Below the pieces are notes generated by a model that saw only the letters and a list, made by a program, of their open reading frames with translations, did not search any database and was not told the origin of the DNA. This document shows, piece by piece, positions 32,692 to 40,606 of a stretch of 64,000 bases of DNA; the stretch's first letter is position 1; each line of letters starts with the position of its first letter. A program made the position numbers and the translations under genes. Source of the DNA: VRUE01 sp963837735 (GTDB taxonomy: Bacteria; Actinomycetota; Thermoleophilia; Solirubrobacterales; 70-9); assembly GCA_963837735.1 (NCBI GenBank), contig CAWIOM010000003.1, positions 62,001 through 126,000 of the forward strand. Reading direction: 5' to 3'.

Positions 32692-33793
32692 GCAGCACGG
32701 CCAGGCGCAGCCGCCGGCCACTCCGTCAGAGCCGCCGCCCTCGCCGGCGCGGCGCCTGGCCCGGGTCGCCGCCTGGATCGGGGGCGTCGCCCTGCTGATC
32801 TTCGTCCTCGACCTGATCGGCATCCCGGTCAAGGACTGGATCGAGAAGCTCTTCGACGAGCTCGGCGAACTGCCCGCCTGGGCGATCGCCGCCGGGATCG
32901 TCCTGCAGACCGCGCAGACGACGCTCGCCGCCCTCGCCTGGCTGGGCATCCTCCGGGCGGCGCTGCCCAGGATCCGGATCTCCTTTCGCCTCGTCCTCGC
33001 CTGCTACGCGGCGGCCGTCTCGATGAACGGCTTCCTGCCGGCCAACATCGGCACCTGGGTGATGCTCGTCATGTTCACGACGCTGCTCGCCGGGGCGACC
33101 TTCACCGCGATGCTCTCCGGGCTCGCCGTGCAGAAGATCCCCTTCTCGATCTTCAACATCGCCGTCTACCTCTACCTCTTCATCTCGATCAGCGGCTCGT
33201 TCTCGGTCAAGTTCGGCTTCCTCGAAGACCACAAGGCGGTGATCGGCATGATCGCGATCGGCGCCGTGATCCTGATCGCGCTCCTCGTCCGCGTCTTCTG
33301 GGAGAAGCTCGCCGGGGTCCGCGAACAGCTGCTCGCCGGCGGCGCGATCCTGCGCACTCCGCGGCGCGCCTTCGTCCGCGTCTTCATGCCCGAGCTGGGC
33401 AGCTACATCGCCCGGCTGGCGATCGTCGGCGTCTTCCTCGGCGCCTACGGGATCCCCGCGACCTTCCACAACATCGCGACGGTGACGGCGTCCAACTCGA
33501 TCTCCAACAGCGTCTCGGCGACGCCCGGCGGCGTCGGCGTGACCCAGGCCCTGAACACGACAGCGCTGAAGAACGAGACGAGCGCCTCGACCGCGACCGC
33601 CTACTCGATCAGCCAGCAGCTCGTGACGACGGCCTGGAACCTGGTCTTCGCCGTGATCATGGTCTCCTGGGTCTTCGGCTGGTCCGGCGGCAAGGCCCTG
33701 GTCGAGTCCTCCTACGAGGACGCCAAGGTCAGGAGCCGGGAGATGAAAGAGAAGCGGCGGAAGAAGGCGGCCTCGCCACAGTCCGGCGAATAG
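32690..33793 (+). CDS. Flippase-like integral membrane protein (YbhN/AglD-type), start uncertain
   Basis: Protein-like sequence begins directly after the PhzF stop and runs to TAA/TAG-free 33793. At least seven hydrophobic segments, such as AAWIGGVALLIFVLDLIGIP, AWAIAAGIVLQTAQTTLAAL, MNGFLPANIGTWVMLVMFTT and LARLAIVGVFLGAYGIP-like. SISNSVSATPGGVGVTQALN is the conserved 'N..S.TPGG.G..E'-type motif of the lysylphosphatidylglycerol-synthase membrane domain/flippase-like family. No ATG, GTG or TTG exists between 32690 and the ATG at 33023, yet the upstream part is clearly coding, so the true start is either a rare codon or hidden by an indel. The charged tail overlaps the convergent hydrolase. 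Confidence 0.75.
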   Translation, partial: EQHGQAQPPATPSEPPPSPARRLARVAAWIGGVALLIFVLDLIGIPVKDWIEKLFDELGELPAWAIAAGIVLQTAQTTLAALAWLGILRAALPRIRISFRLVLACYAAAVSMNGFLPANIGTWVMLVMFTTLLAGATFTAMLSGLAVQKIPFSIFNIAVYLYLFISISGSFSVKFGFLEDHKAVIGMIAIGAVILIALLVRVFWEKLAGVREQLLAGGAILRTPRRAFVRVFMPELGSYIARLAIVGVFLGAYGIPATFHNIATVTASNSISNSVSATPGGVGVTQALNTTALKNETSASTATAYSISQQLVTTAWNLVFAVIMVSWVFGWSGGKALVESSYEDAKVRSREMKEKRRKKAASPQSGE

Positions 33794-34535
33794 TGTCGGC
33801 GACCAGCTGCGGGTCGTCGATCATCGGCACGTGGCCGGTGCCCTCGAGGACGAGAAACTCGGCGCCGGGGACGACGGCGTCGACCCGCTGCCGGTAGGCG
33901 TCGAGCGGGAAGAGCACGTCGTGCTCCGCCCAGGCGATCGTCACCGGGCACGTCGCCTGCAGGGGCTCGAGCCGGTGACCGGGCACGATCAGCTCCTCGG
34001 CGACGTCGCAGCCGATCGTGTCGTCGGCGGCGTCGAGCAGGTCGGCGCGGCTGACGCGCTCGCCGTGGACGGCGATGTCCCGCATCGCGTAGCGGCGGAA
34101 GCGCGCCGAGCGGGCGAGGGGCCCGAGCATGCGGCGACCGCGGCGGGTGTCGCGCACCGTGTTCAGGAGCAGCTTGAAGACGCGGTCCTGTTCGTCCCAC
34201 CGCTGGGGCCAGAACCCGGCCGGCGAGAGCCCGCAGACGGACTTGGCGCGGCCGCGGCGGGCCAGTTCGAGCGCCATCCAGCCGCCCAGCGAGTTGCCGG
34301 CGAGGTGCACCTGCCCGAGGCCGAGCTCGTCGAGCTGGCGCTCGGTCGCGTCGGTGAGGACGGGGATCGTCGCCGGCCGCTCGGCCGGCGAGGGCCCGCC
34401 CCGGTGCCCGGCGGCGGTCAGCGCGATCACGTCGTGGTCGCCGGCGAGCAGCGGCACCGTCCGGCGCCAGACCTGCTCGCTGCAGAGGATGCCGTGCAGG
34501 AGGACGAGCGGCTCTCCGGACCCTTCGCGGATCAC
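33729..34535 (-). CDS. Alpha/beta hydrolase
   Basis: 268 aa from GTG 34535 (SD GGGAGCC upstream). EPLVLLHGILCSEQVWRRTV (HG oxyanion), HLAGNSLGGWMALELARRGR (nucleophile GNSLGG), VTIAWAEHDVLFPLDAY (acidic residue), LEGTGHVPMIDDPQLVADTI (His). The GTGA overlap with the upstream GNAT gene points to coupled translation. Substrate unknown. Confidence 0.85.
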   Translation of the reverse strand: MIREGSGEPLVLLHGILCSEQVWRRTVPLLAGDHDVIALTAAGHRGGPSPAERPATIPVLTDATERQLDELGLGQVHLAGNSLGGWMALELARRGRAKSVCGLSPAGFWPQRWDEQDRVFKLLLNTVRDTRRGRRMLGPLARSARFRRYAMRDIAVHGERVSRADLLDAADDTIGCDVAEELIVPGHRLEPLQATCPVTIAWAEHDVLFPLDAYRQRVDAVVPGAEFLVLEGTGHVPMIDDPQLVADTIRRTVARPPSSAASLSSPGS

Positions 34536-35158
34536 CGGGCCGGCTCCCGCCACATCTCGCGGAGCGGCGGCCCGCCCCTGCCGGGCATGTCGAAGACCTC
34601 GGTCAGGGCGAACCCGTTGCGCTCGTAGAGCATCCGGTTGCGGTCGGTGCTGGCCTCCAGGTGGGCCGGCGTCCCGTCCTCGTCGCAGAGCGCCAGCACC
34701 GGCCCGATCAGCGCCGCTCCCAGGCCGCGGCCCTGGCGGCGCGGTTCGACGCCGATGTAGTGCAGGTACCAGTGGCCGGGGGACTTCGGGTGGTGCCGTT
34801 CCAGCTTCAGCAGGGCGCGCAGGCCGAGCGGCAGCCGGCGGCCGAAGACGCGGGTCATCTGGCGAGCCTCGCGCAGGGTCAGGCCGATCGGCACCCGCCA
34901 GAGTCCCGGCGGCGCCCAGATCGCGGCTCCGCCGCCGTCGGCGGTGACCCAGACCCGGCGGTACTTCGGAACCAGGTTCTCGATCTCGGCCGTGAAGTAG
35001 GCGAGCAGCTTCTCGGCGCGCGTCGCGTCGTCGGGGAGCAGGTGCACCCAGCAGGGGTCGTCGGCGAAGGCGAGGGCGAGCGCCTCGGCGGCCGCCTCGT
35101 GGTCCTCGGCGGACTCGGCCGGCCGGATCTCGGTCTCTGACCCCGCGATCGCTCCCAT
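34532..35158 (-). CDS. GNAT-family N-acetyltransferase
   Basis: 208 aa. Substrate part: ALALAFADDPCWVHLLPDDA then WVTADGGGAAIWAPPG. The acetyl-CoA motif A is LHYIGVEPRRQGRGLGAALI (Q/R-x-x-G-x-G/A), followed by HLEASTDRNRMLYERNGFAL, the motif B pattern. Similar GNATs act on small amines or antibiotics; the target is unknown. A TATGGT box lies 9 nt upstream of the ATG. Confidence 0.85.
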   Translation of the reverse strand: MGAIAGSETEIRPAESAEDHEAAAEALALAFADDPCWVHLLPDDATRAEKLLAYFTAEIENLVPKYRRVWVTADGGGAAIWAPPGLWRVPIGLTLREARQMTRVFGRRLPLGLRALLKLERHHPKSPGHWYLHYIGVEPRRQGRGLGAALIGPVLALCDEDGTPAHLEASTDRNRMLYERNGFALTEVFDMPGRGGPPLREMWREPAR

Positions 35159-35236
35159 GCGCGATCAACCATATGCCCCCGGCGTCCCCCAGGGAGGGCG
35201 ACTGCGTCAGACGATGGAATTCGAGCCTGCCGGAGC

Positions 35237-35362
35237 CTAGAGACGGCCGATGACCACGATCCCCGCGACGCAGCTCGCCGCGAGAAAGGCCAGTGCAACG
35301 TTCTCCCTGCCCCGCTTGCTCAACGTGTACTCGATGAGGTCGTCAAGTCTGTAGCGGTTCAT
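35237..35362 (-). CDS. Possible 41-aa membrane microprotein
   Basis: Too short for standard calling. ATG at 35362 encodes MNRYRLDDLIEYTLSKRG, then RENVALAFLAASCVAGIVV and IGRL before TAG. An amphipathic start followed by a single hydrophobic helix is typical of bacterial small membrane proteins. An AAGGA sits directly before the ATG, closer than ideal. Lies alone between the GNAT gene and the divergent P450. Confidence 0.4.
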   Translation of the reverse strand: MNRYRLDDLIEYTLSKRGRENVALAFLAASCVAGIVVIGRL

Positions 35363-35491
35363 GTCCTTGTAACACCAGTCACACGGATTGAATGCGGTCC
35401 GCGGGCGCGCGGTTCAGGCGCGGCGCGGGCGCGGCTCGCAAACTGGCCAGCCAGCCAGTACGATGCCGCCACCCGATCCCCAGGAGGCAGA

Positions 35492-36778
35492 GTGACCGAG
35501 AGCGGCAGCACGACGGAGAGCGCCAGCGCCGAGCAGGCGAACGGCAGCGCCGAGCAGAGGATCGAGGACGAGCTCGTGCTCGAGCGCAAGCACTGGGTCG
35601 ACGGCCCGCCCCAGGAGCTCTTCCGGCGGATGCGCAGCGAGTGCCCGGTCCACTGGACCTCCGAGATCAAGGAAATCCCCGCCGCCGCGGGCTTCTGGTC
35701 CGTGACCACCGCCGACGACGTGCACGCGGTCAGCCGCGACTGGCAGACCTACTCCTCCGAACTCGGCGGCGTCGTCGCGATCGACGAGGTCTTCCCGATC
35801 GAGCTGGCGCGGGCGATGTTCATCGGCATGGACCCGCCCAAGCACGACCGGGTCAAGGGCCTCTTCCAGGCCGGCTTCACGCCGAAGCGGATCGCCGACC
35901 ACGAGGACGAGATCCGCGAGATCGTCGTCCGGGTCCTCGACCGCCTCGAGGGCCGCGACGCCTGCGATCTGGTCAACGACGTCGCCCAGCCCGCCGTCTC
36001 CCGCGTGATCCACAGCTTCATGGGCATCCCCGAGGAGGACGACGAGGCCTGGGCGCGGTTGATGAACGCGAGCCTGGGGGCGAGCGACCCGGAGTTCACC
36101 GAGAGCGCCGACGAAGTCGAAGCCTTCCTCGAGCAGACGATCGGCGAAATCTTCGAGCGCTGCACCAAGATGATCGCCGAGCGGCGCGAGAACCCGACCG
36201 ACGACCTGACCAGCGTCCTCGTGCACGCCGAGGTCGAAGGCGAGAAGCTCGAGGAGCACGAGATCGTGATGGGCTTCTTCCTGCTCGTCGCCGCCGGCAA
36301 CGACAGCACCAAGGCGACCTACACAAGCGGGATGCGGGCCCTGCTCGAAGACCGCGAGCAGCTGCAGGAGGTCCTCGACGACCCCTCGCTGATTCCCGGC
36401 GTCGTCGAGGAGGCGCTGCGCATGTTCCCCGCCTTCGCCCACTTCCGCCGCACGGCGACCGAGGACACGGTGCTGAACGGCCAGGAGATCAAGAAGGGCG
36501 AGAAGGTGGTCATGTGGTACGCGTCCTCGAACCGCGACGAGACCCGCTATGAGGACCCCGAGCGCTTCGACATCCACCGCAATCCCGAGCACCAGGCCTT
36601 CGGCGCCGGCGGCCGCCATTTCTGCCTCGGCACGGCGCTCGCCCGCCTCGAGCTGAAAATCCTCTTCGAGGAGACCCTCGCCCGCTACCCGAAGATCGCG
36701 CTCGAGGGCAGGCCGCGATTCGTCGAGTCGGCCTTCCTCAACCAGCTGAAGACGCTGCCGGTCCGGCTCGACGGCTGA
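35492..36778 (+). CDS. Cytochrome P450
   Basis: Heme-thiolate monooxygenase, 428 aa, soluble. I-helix GFFLLVAAGNDSTKATY carries the AGxDST oxygen-activation motif; ExxR in PGVVEEALRMFPAFAHFRR; heme loop FGAGGRHFCLGTALARLELK with the Cys ligand. MDPPKHDRVKGLFQAGFTPK is the usual C-helix region. The N-terminal 28 residues are polar and Ser-rich. GTG start with AGGAGGCAGA; a TACGAT box about 27 nt further upstream gives a normal leadered transcript. No ferredoxin gene is adjacent, so redox partners lie elsewhere. Closest pattern: CYP125/CYP142-like or linalool-type bacterial P450s, not resolvable by eye. Confidence 0.93.
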   Translation: MTESGSTTESASAEQANGSAEQRIEDELVLERKHWVDGPPQELFRRMRSECPVHWTSEIKEIPAAAGFWSVTTADDVHAVSRDWQTYSSELGGVVAIDEVFPIELARAMFIGMDPPKHDRVKGLFQAGFTPKRIADHEDEIREIVVRVLDRLEGRDACDLVNDVAQPAVSRVIHSFMGIPEEDDEAWARLMNASLGASDPEFTESADEVEAFLEQTIGEIFERCTKMIAERRENPTDDLTSVLVHAEVEGEKLEEHEIVMGFFLLVAAGNDSTKATYTSGMRALLEDREQLQEVLDDPSLIPGVVEEALRMFPAFAHFRRTATEDTVLNGQEIKKGEKVVMWYASSNRDETRYEDPERFDIHRNPEHQAFGAGGRHFCLGTALARLELKILFEETLARYPKIALEGRPRFVESAFLNQLKTLPVRLDG

Positions 36779-36784
36779 GCCGCG

Positions 36785-37216
36785 CTAGGCGTTCTCGGCG
36801 AACCAGGCGCCGAGCGCCTGGATTCCGAGTCGCTGCGTCTCTCCGCCGCCGAGACCGGTGAGCGGGCCCTCGGCGCGCATCATCCTCAGCTTCAGCTTCT
36901 CGCCGCCGGCGGTGCGGATCCTGAGCAGCACGCTGACCTCGTCCATGACCGCCGCCTCGAGGTTGATCCAGCCGCCGCCTCCGCCGTCCGCCCTGGCGTC
37001 GGCGATCCGCTCCGGCGGCAGCGAGAGCGGCTCGCCGTCGGGCTCGAACCTGCGGCTCAATCCCTGCACGACGAGGCGCCGGTCGGTGACGACGAGGGCG
37101 ACCATCCGCCCTCGGAAGGCGCTCTGTTGGGTCGCGACACAGGCGCCCCGCAGCTCCTCGCCCGGCTCGAGCAGCCCCCTGGCGACCGGCTCGAGCTTCT
37201 CTCCGACGTCGGCCAT
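36785..37216 (-). CDS. Hypothetical protein with PH-like fold (143 aa)
   Basis: Sequence alternates short strands (ACVATQQSAFRGRMVALVVT, DRRLVVQGLSRRF, VSVLLRIRTAGGEKLKLRMM) and ends in a helix (LGIQALGAWFAENA). This is the usual look of bacterial PH-domain proteins that act as housekeeping 'tail' modules. ATG overlaps the stop of the metallopeptidase gene (TGATG). Confidence 0.65.
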   Translation of the reverse strand: MADVGEKLEPVARGLLEPGEELRGACVATQQSAFRGRMVALVVTDRRLVVQGLSRRFEPDGEPLSLPPERIADARADGGGGGWINLEAAVMDEVSVLLRIRTAGGEKLKLRMMRAEGPLTGLGGGETQRLGIQALGAWFAENA

Positions 37217-37545
37217 CAGAGCCCCAGCCCCCCCACTCCCCGCTCGTTCCAGCCCAGGTGGTGGGCGAGCTCGTGGCGGAGCGTGCGCTCGACCTGGCGG
37301 GCGAGCAGCTCGCGGTCGTGGCCGAAGTCGCGCTCCAGGGTGTCGCGGTAGATGACGATCCGGTCCTCGTAGTTGTCGCGGGCGACGCCGTCGCCGAAGT
37401 ACTGGCCGTAGGCGTGCACCTCGCGGCCTCGATCGGAGACGACCACGGCGACCTTCGCAAGCACCTCCTGGAATTCGTCGGGGAGCGCGTCGATCGCGTC
37501 AACGACCATCGTTTCGAAATCGTCGCGCTCGGGCTCGTCGGCCAT
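37216..37545 (-). CDS. Minimal zinc metallopeptidase (DUF1025/MpgA-type zincin)
   Basis: 109 aa from MADEPERDDFETMVVDAID. The sequence LPDEFQEVLAKVAVVVSDRG, EDRIVIYRDTLERDFGHDRE and RTLRHELAHHLGWNERGV carries HExxH (HELAHHLG) with a downstream acidic residue, the hallmark of this small zincin family. Substrates are unknown. Start ATG at 37545 chosen because TACCGT lies 7 nt before it. Confidence 0.85.
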   Translation of the reverse strand: MADEPERDDFETMVVDAIDALPDEFQEVLAKVAVVVSDRGREVHAYGQYFGDGVARDNYEDRIVIYRDTLERDFGHDRELLARQVERTLRHELAHHLGWNERGVGGLGL

Positions 37546-37552
37546 GCCACCA

Positions 37553-37558
37553 ACGGTA
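37553..37558 (-). promoter_or_regulatory. -10 box TACCGT, spacer 7
   Basis: TACCGT, TGGTGGC, ATG (37545) of the metallopeptidase operon. Confidence 0.45.
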
Positions 37559-37622
37559 GCCCGACGCCGCCCTCGGCGGCTCAGCCCGCCCGTCGGCACC
37601 TTCATCGGGTCCGATCCACCCG

Positions 37623-38318
37623 TCACAGGCCCGGCGAGAGGGTCGCCTCGCAGCCGATCAGTTTGTCGGCCGCGTTGTGGCCGCAGATCAGCACCGCCTG
37701 CTTGCTGGGGTCGGCGCGATCCTGGAGGAAGAACGAGACGACGTGGTCCGGCGGGCCGTACGCCAACCCGGAGCCCGGTTTCAGTTCTTCTGAAACGGTC
37801 GACGTTCCCAGCACCCAGGGCTCGGAGGAGGCGTTGTGGAATTCGACGCCGAGTGAGTTCGTCCCCATCGTTTCCGGCCGCACCACGATCGCGCCGCCGA
37901 TCGTGAAGATCGTCGTCGACGGGCCGATCGCTTTCCCGTAGCCGAAGAGGATTCGGCCGGAGGAGACGAACCCGCTCGGCGGGACGCCGCCCAGGCTCGC
38001 CGCGTCGGCGGAGCTGGTCGCGAAACCGGCGCTCGGGACCTGGCCCAGGCTCGAGGCGTCCACCTGCGCCCCCGTCAGTGCTCCCGGGGCGACCTTGGCG
38101 CCGGTGACGGCGCCGTCGGCGAGCTTCGTCGTCGTCACCGCCCCGTTCCTGATCTTCGGCGTCCGCACCGCGTTCTTGCGCAGCTGCCGCGGCCCGACCG
38201 AGTTCTTACCCAGGTGGCCGGCGCCGTAGGCGACGCCGCCGGCGACGATGAGGAAAAGGCTGAGGTAGGCGACGACGGTCGTGTGACTCGGTCGCCGGCA
38301 GCCGATACGTTCGAGCAT
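37623..38318 (-). CDS. Secreted 'NSVG' repeat protein 1
   Basis: 231 aa with an N-terminal helix (VVAYLSLFLIVAGGVAYGAG). It then has tandem ten-residue-like units (NSVGPRQLRKNAVRTPKIRN, GAVTTTKLADGAVTGAKVAP, GALTGAQVDASSLGQVP) that probably form a narrow beta-solenoid stalk. A C-terminal beta-domain follows with paired Cys (VLICGHNAADKLIGCEATLS). SD GGGGGATCCA precedes the ATG. A paralogue is at 40603. Family function unknown; localisation at the cell surface is inferred. Confidence 0.75.
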   Translation of the reverse strand: MLERIGCRRPSHTTVVAYLSLFLIVAGGVAYGAGHLGKNSVGPRQLRKNAVRTPKIRNGAVTTTKLADGAVTGAKVAPGALTGAQVDASSLGQVPSAGFATSSADAASLGGVPPSGFVSSGRILFGYGKAIGPSTTIFTIGGAIVVRPETMGTNSLGVEFHNASSEPWVLGTSTVSEELKPGSGLAYGPPDHVVSFFLQDRADPSKQAVLICGHNAADKLIGCEATLSPGL

Positions 38319-38485
38319 TGGATCCCCCAGACGGTTTGTTGGCGTCTGCCTCGCCCACGCGGGGCCGAGGCCCTTGGATTCAGGCTACTGCCGGGCGGGG
38401 CGGGCCACAACCGGCCTGGACGGCCTTCGGGGAACCCACCGATGCGCAGCGGAGAACTGCGGATGACGAGCGGTCCCCGCTCGAA

Positions 38486-38491
38486 TAGGTT
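38486..38491 (+). promoter_or_regulatory. -10 box TAGGTT, spacer 6
   Basis: TAGGTT, GCCGGC, ATG (38498). Confidence 0.45.
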
Positions 38492-38497
38492 GCCGGC

Positions 38498-38692
38498 ATG
38501 GGAGAGGAAACGGGTGGATCGAGCATCAACTGGCTGCGCTGGACCGGGGTCGGCTGCCTCCTCTGGGTGGCGTTCGTCATCCTCACCGGCGCCTCGACGA
38601 TCGCCCTGATCCTGACTCCGGTGATCGGGCCGATCAGCGGCTGGCTGCTCGGCGGCGCCATCTACCTGCTCGGGGGATTGGCCCGGCCCTAG
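38498..38692 (+). CDS. Small membrane protein (64 aa)
   Basis: Two hydrophobic helices: LRWTGVGCLLWVAFVILTGA and ALILTPVIGPISGWLLGGAI. Not assigned to a family. The start is supported by a leaderless -10 box. Its TAG stop coincides with the -10 box of the next gene. Confidence 0.6.
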   Translation: MGEETGGSSINWLRWTGVGCLLWVAFVILTGASTIALILTPVIGPISGWLLGGAIYLLGGLARP

Positions 38693-38695
38693 AAT
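38690..38695 (+). promoter_or_regulatory. -10 box TAGAAT, spacer 6, made from the upstream stop codon
   Basis: TAGAAT, CGCCCC, ATG (38702). The first three bases are the TAG stop of the small membrane protein gene. Confidence 0.5.
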
Positions 38696-38701
38696 CGCCC
38701 C

Positions 38702-39121
38702 ATGGACCTGCCGGAGAGCGCCAGACGGCTGATCGAGACCGACGCACTCGGCCACCTGGTGACGATCAACCCCGACGGCAGCCCGCAGGTGACCTGCGTC
38801 TGGGTCGGGGTCGACGGAGAGGACCTCCTCACCGCCCATCTCGACCCCGGCCAGCGCAAGCTCGAGAACGTGCGCCGCGACCCCCGCGTCAGCCTCTCCT
38901 TCGAGGGCACCGAGGTCCGCCCACCGGGGCTGCACGAGTACCTCGTCGTCCACGGACGGGCGACGGTCGAGGAGGGCGGCGCGCCCCGGCTCCTCCAGGA
39001 GCTCGCCCATACCTACCTCGGCCCCGAGGTGCGCTTCCCACCGATGGACGACCCGCCGCCCGGCGTCCGTATGCGGATCGCCGTCGAGCGGGTCGGCGGG
39101 ATCGGCCCCTGGGCGGAGTAG
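38702..39121 (+). CDS. PPOX-class (probably F420-dependent) enzyme
   Basis: 139 aa split-barrel flavin/F420-binding protein: GHLVTINPDGSPQVTCVWVG, HLDPGQRKLENVRRDPRVSL, FEGTEVRPPGLHEYLVVHGR and LAHTYLGPEVRFPP. The pattern 'V....DG.P....V' then 'K..N...DPRV.L' matches F420-dependent PPOX/FDOR-B proteins. Substrate unknown. Confidence 0.87.
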   Translation: MDLPESARRLIETDALGHLVTINPDGSPQVTCVWVGVDGEDLLTAHLDPGQRKLENVRRDPRVSLSFEGTEVRPPGLHEYLVVHGRATVEEGGAPRLLQELAHTYLGPEVRFPPMDDPPPGVRMRIAVERVGGIGPWAE

Positions 39122-39263
39122 GCGGCGAGCGCCGGACCGCCCCTTGACCGGTTGCGGTCGATCACCGACAACGATGCGGCGATCCCCCGATGGCCGCCAC
39201 CCGGAAGCTGCATAGGTTGGGAGCAGAGGCAACCCACCGCGGCGCAACGAGGAGGAGGTCGAG

Positions 39264-39617
39264 ATGACCAAGGACTATCCGGGCATCCATGCCCATTTGA
39301 AAGAGATGATGGGAAAGCTCGGCGAGGCGGCGCCGGAGACCATTGCCGGCTTCACCCAGCTGCATGAGGCCAGCACCGAAGGCGGCGCGCTCGACACCAA
39401 GACGAAGGAGCTGATCGCCCTCTCGATCGGAATCGCCGTCCACTGCGACGGCTGCATCTCCTTCCACACCCACGAGGCCCTCCAGGCCGGCGCCTCCCAC
39501 GAGGAGATCGTCGAGACGATCGGCGTCGCCGTGATGATGGGAGGCGGCCCCTCCGTGGTCTACGGCTGCGAGGCGCTCGAGGCGGTCGAGCAGTTCGAAG
39601 CCGTCGTGGCCGTGTAG
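39264..39617 (+). CDS. Carboxymuconolactone decarboxylase / AhpD-like protein
   Basis: 117 aa all-helical domain. LDTKTKELIALSIGIAVHCD then GCISFHTHEALQAGASHEEI carries the AhpD-type CxxC and following His, the peroxidase redox site of AhpD-like alkylhydroperoxidases. SD GAGGAGGAGGTCGAG before ATG; TAGGTT about 45 nt upstream may be the -10. Faces another CMD-type gene tail to tail. Confidence 0.87.
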   Translation: MTKDYPGIHAHLKEMMGKLGEAAPETIAGFTQLHEASTEGGALDTKTKELIALSIGIAVHCDGCISFHTHEALQAGASHEEIVETIGVAVMMGGGPSVVYGCEALEAVEQFEAVVAV

Positions 39618-39633
39618 CTGCCCTCGAAGGCGA

Positions 39634-40184
39634 TTAGACGTCGCGCCGGCCGGCGGCGTCGACCACCGACATCCCGGCGGGCGGGTCGGGCTCCACCCCG
39701 GTCGTGTTGAGCAGCAGCGCCAGCCCGTGGTAGTGGGCGACGACGAGCAGCAGCTCGACCACCTCGCGGGCCGAGAGCGCGGCTTCGACCTCGGCGACGA
39801 GGCCGGCGCCGCGATTCTCGATCGTCTCGCCGACGAACCTGAGCACCAGCTCCTCCTCGGCCCCGAACTCCTCCCCCGCGACCGGCCCTCGGCGAGGGCG
39901 GCAACCTGGGCGGGGGTGGCGCCGACGCCGATCGCGATCGGATCGTGCTGGACTCGCTCGTAGTCGCAGCCGGCGATCGCCGCGACGCGGAGGATCGCCA
40001 GCTCCCGCAGCTTCGGATCGAGCTGCAGGCTGCCGAGGATGGCGCCGCCGAGCGCCAGCCAGGGCCGGAACGCCGTCTCGGCGTGCGCCACCATCCCGAA
40101 CACGCCCAGCGGCGGCAGCGCCTCGAGCGTCGCGCCGATCTGCGGCGCGGCCTCTGCCGGAACTACGGGAGCGGGTCGTGACAT
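39634..40184 (-). CDS. Carboxymuconolactone decarboxylase-family protein, one missing base near 39887
   Basis: Starts MSRPAPVVPAEAAPQIGATL with LPPLGVFGMVAHAETAFRPW, LRELAILRVAAIAGCDYERV then QHDPIAIGVGATPAQVAAL, the CMD helix bundle with a CxxxxxH-like variant in place of CxxC. After the shift: LVLRFVGETIENRGAGLVAE, LSAREVVELLLVVAHYHGLA and NTTGVEPDPPAG, typical of the 4-carboxymuconolactone decarboxylase-like group. Leaderless TAGGCT 7 nt before the ATG. Confidence 0.8.
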
Positions 40185-40191
40185 CGCCCGT

Positions 40192-40197
40192 AGCCTA
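40192..40197 (-). promoter_or_regulatory. -10 box TAGGCT, spacer 7
   Basis: TAGGCT, ACGGGCG, ATG (40184). A TAGAGT for the divergent gene lies at 40209-40214, only 11 bp away. Confidence 0.45.
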
Positions 40198-40219
40198 CGA
40201 CTCGCGGTTAGAGTCGACA

Positions 40220-40606
40220 GTGCGAATGGAGAAGCCGACCCTGCTCAGCGAACGGCCCAGAAACGCCCAGGTGGCCCTCGCCTACGTCGTCCCCTTCGTC
40301 TTCGGCGCGATCGCCGGCGTCGCCCTGGGGATCTCCGCCGGCCTCTACTGGGGCCTCGCGGCGCTGGCCGTCGCCGGCGGCGTGCTCGCCGGCATGGAGC
40401 ACGAGACCCGCTGGGAAGGCGCCCGCCGCGGCCTGATCGCCGGCTCGCTCTTCGCCCTCGGCATCCTCCTCGCCCACGCCGCCACCGGCGCCGAGGAGAA
40501 GGTCTCCCTCGGCAGCTTCCCGCCCTTCCTGGTCGTCATCGACGCGATCATCGGCATGCTGCTGGGGATGCTCGGCGTGAAGCTTCGTGGAAAGGAGACA
40601 CAGTGA
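40220..40606 (+). CDS. Membrane protein (126-128 aa)
   Basis: Hydrophobic segments VALAYVVPFVFGAIAGVALG, YWGLAALAVAGGVLAG, GLIAGSLFALGILLAHAA and FLVVIDAIIGMLLGMLGVKL. Start GTG 40220 (5 nt after TAGAGT) or ATG 40226. The stop overlaps the GTG of the next gene. Family not recognised. Confidence 0.65.
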   Translation: MRMEKPTLLSERPRNAQVALAYVVPFVFGAIAGVALGISAGLYWGLAALAVAGGVLAGMEHETRWEGARRGLIAGSLFALGILLAHAATGAEEKVSLGSFPPFLVVIDAIIGMLLGMLGVKLRGKETQ

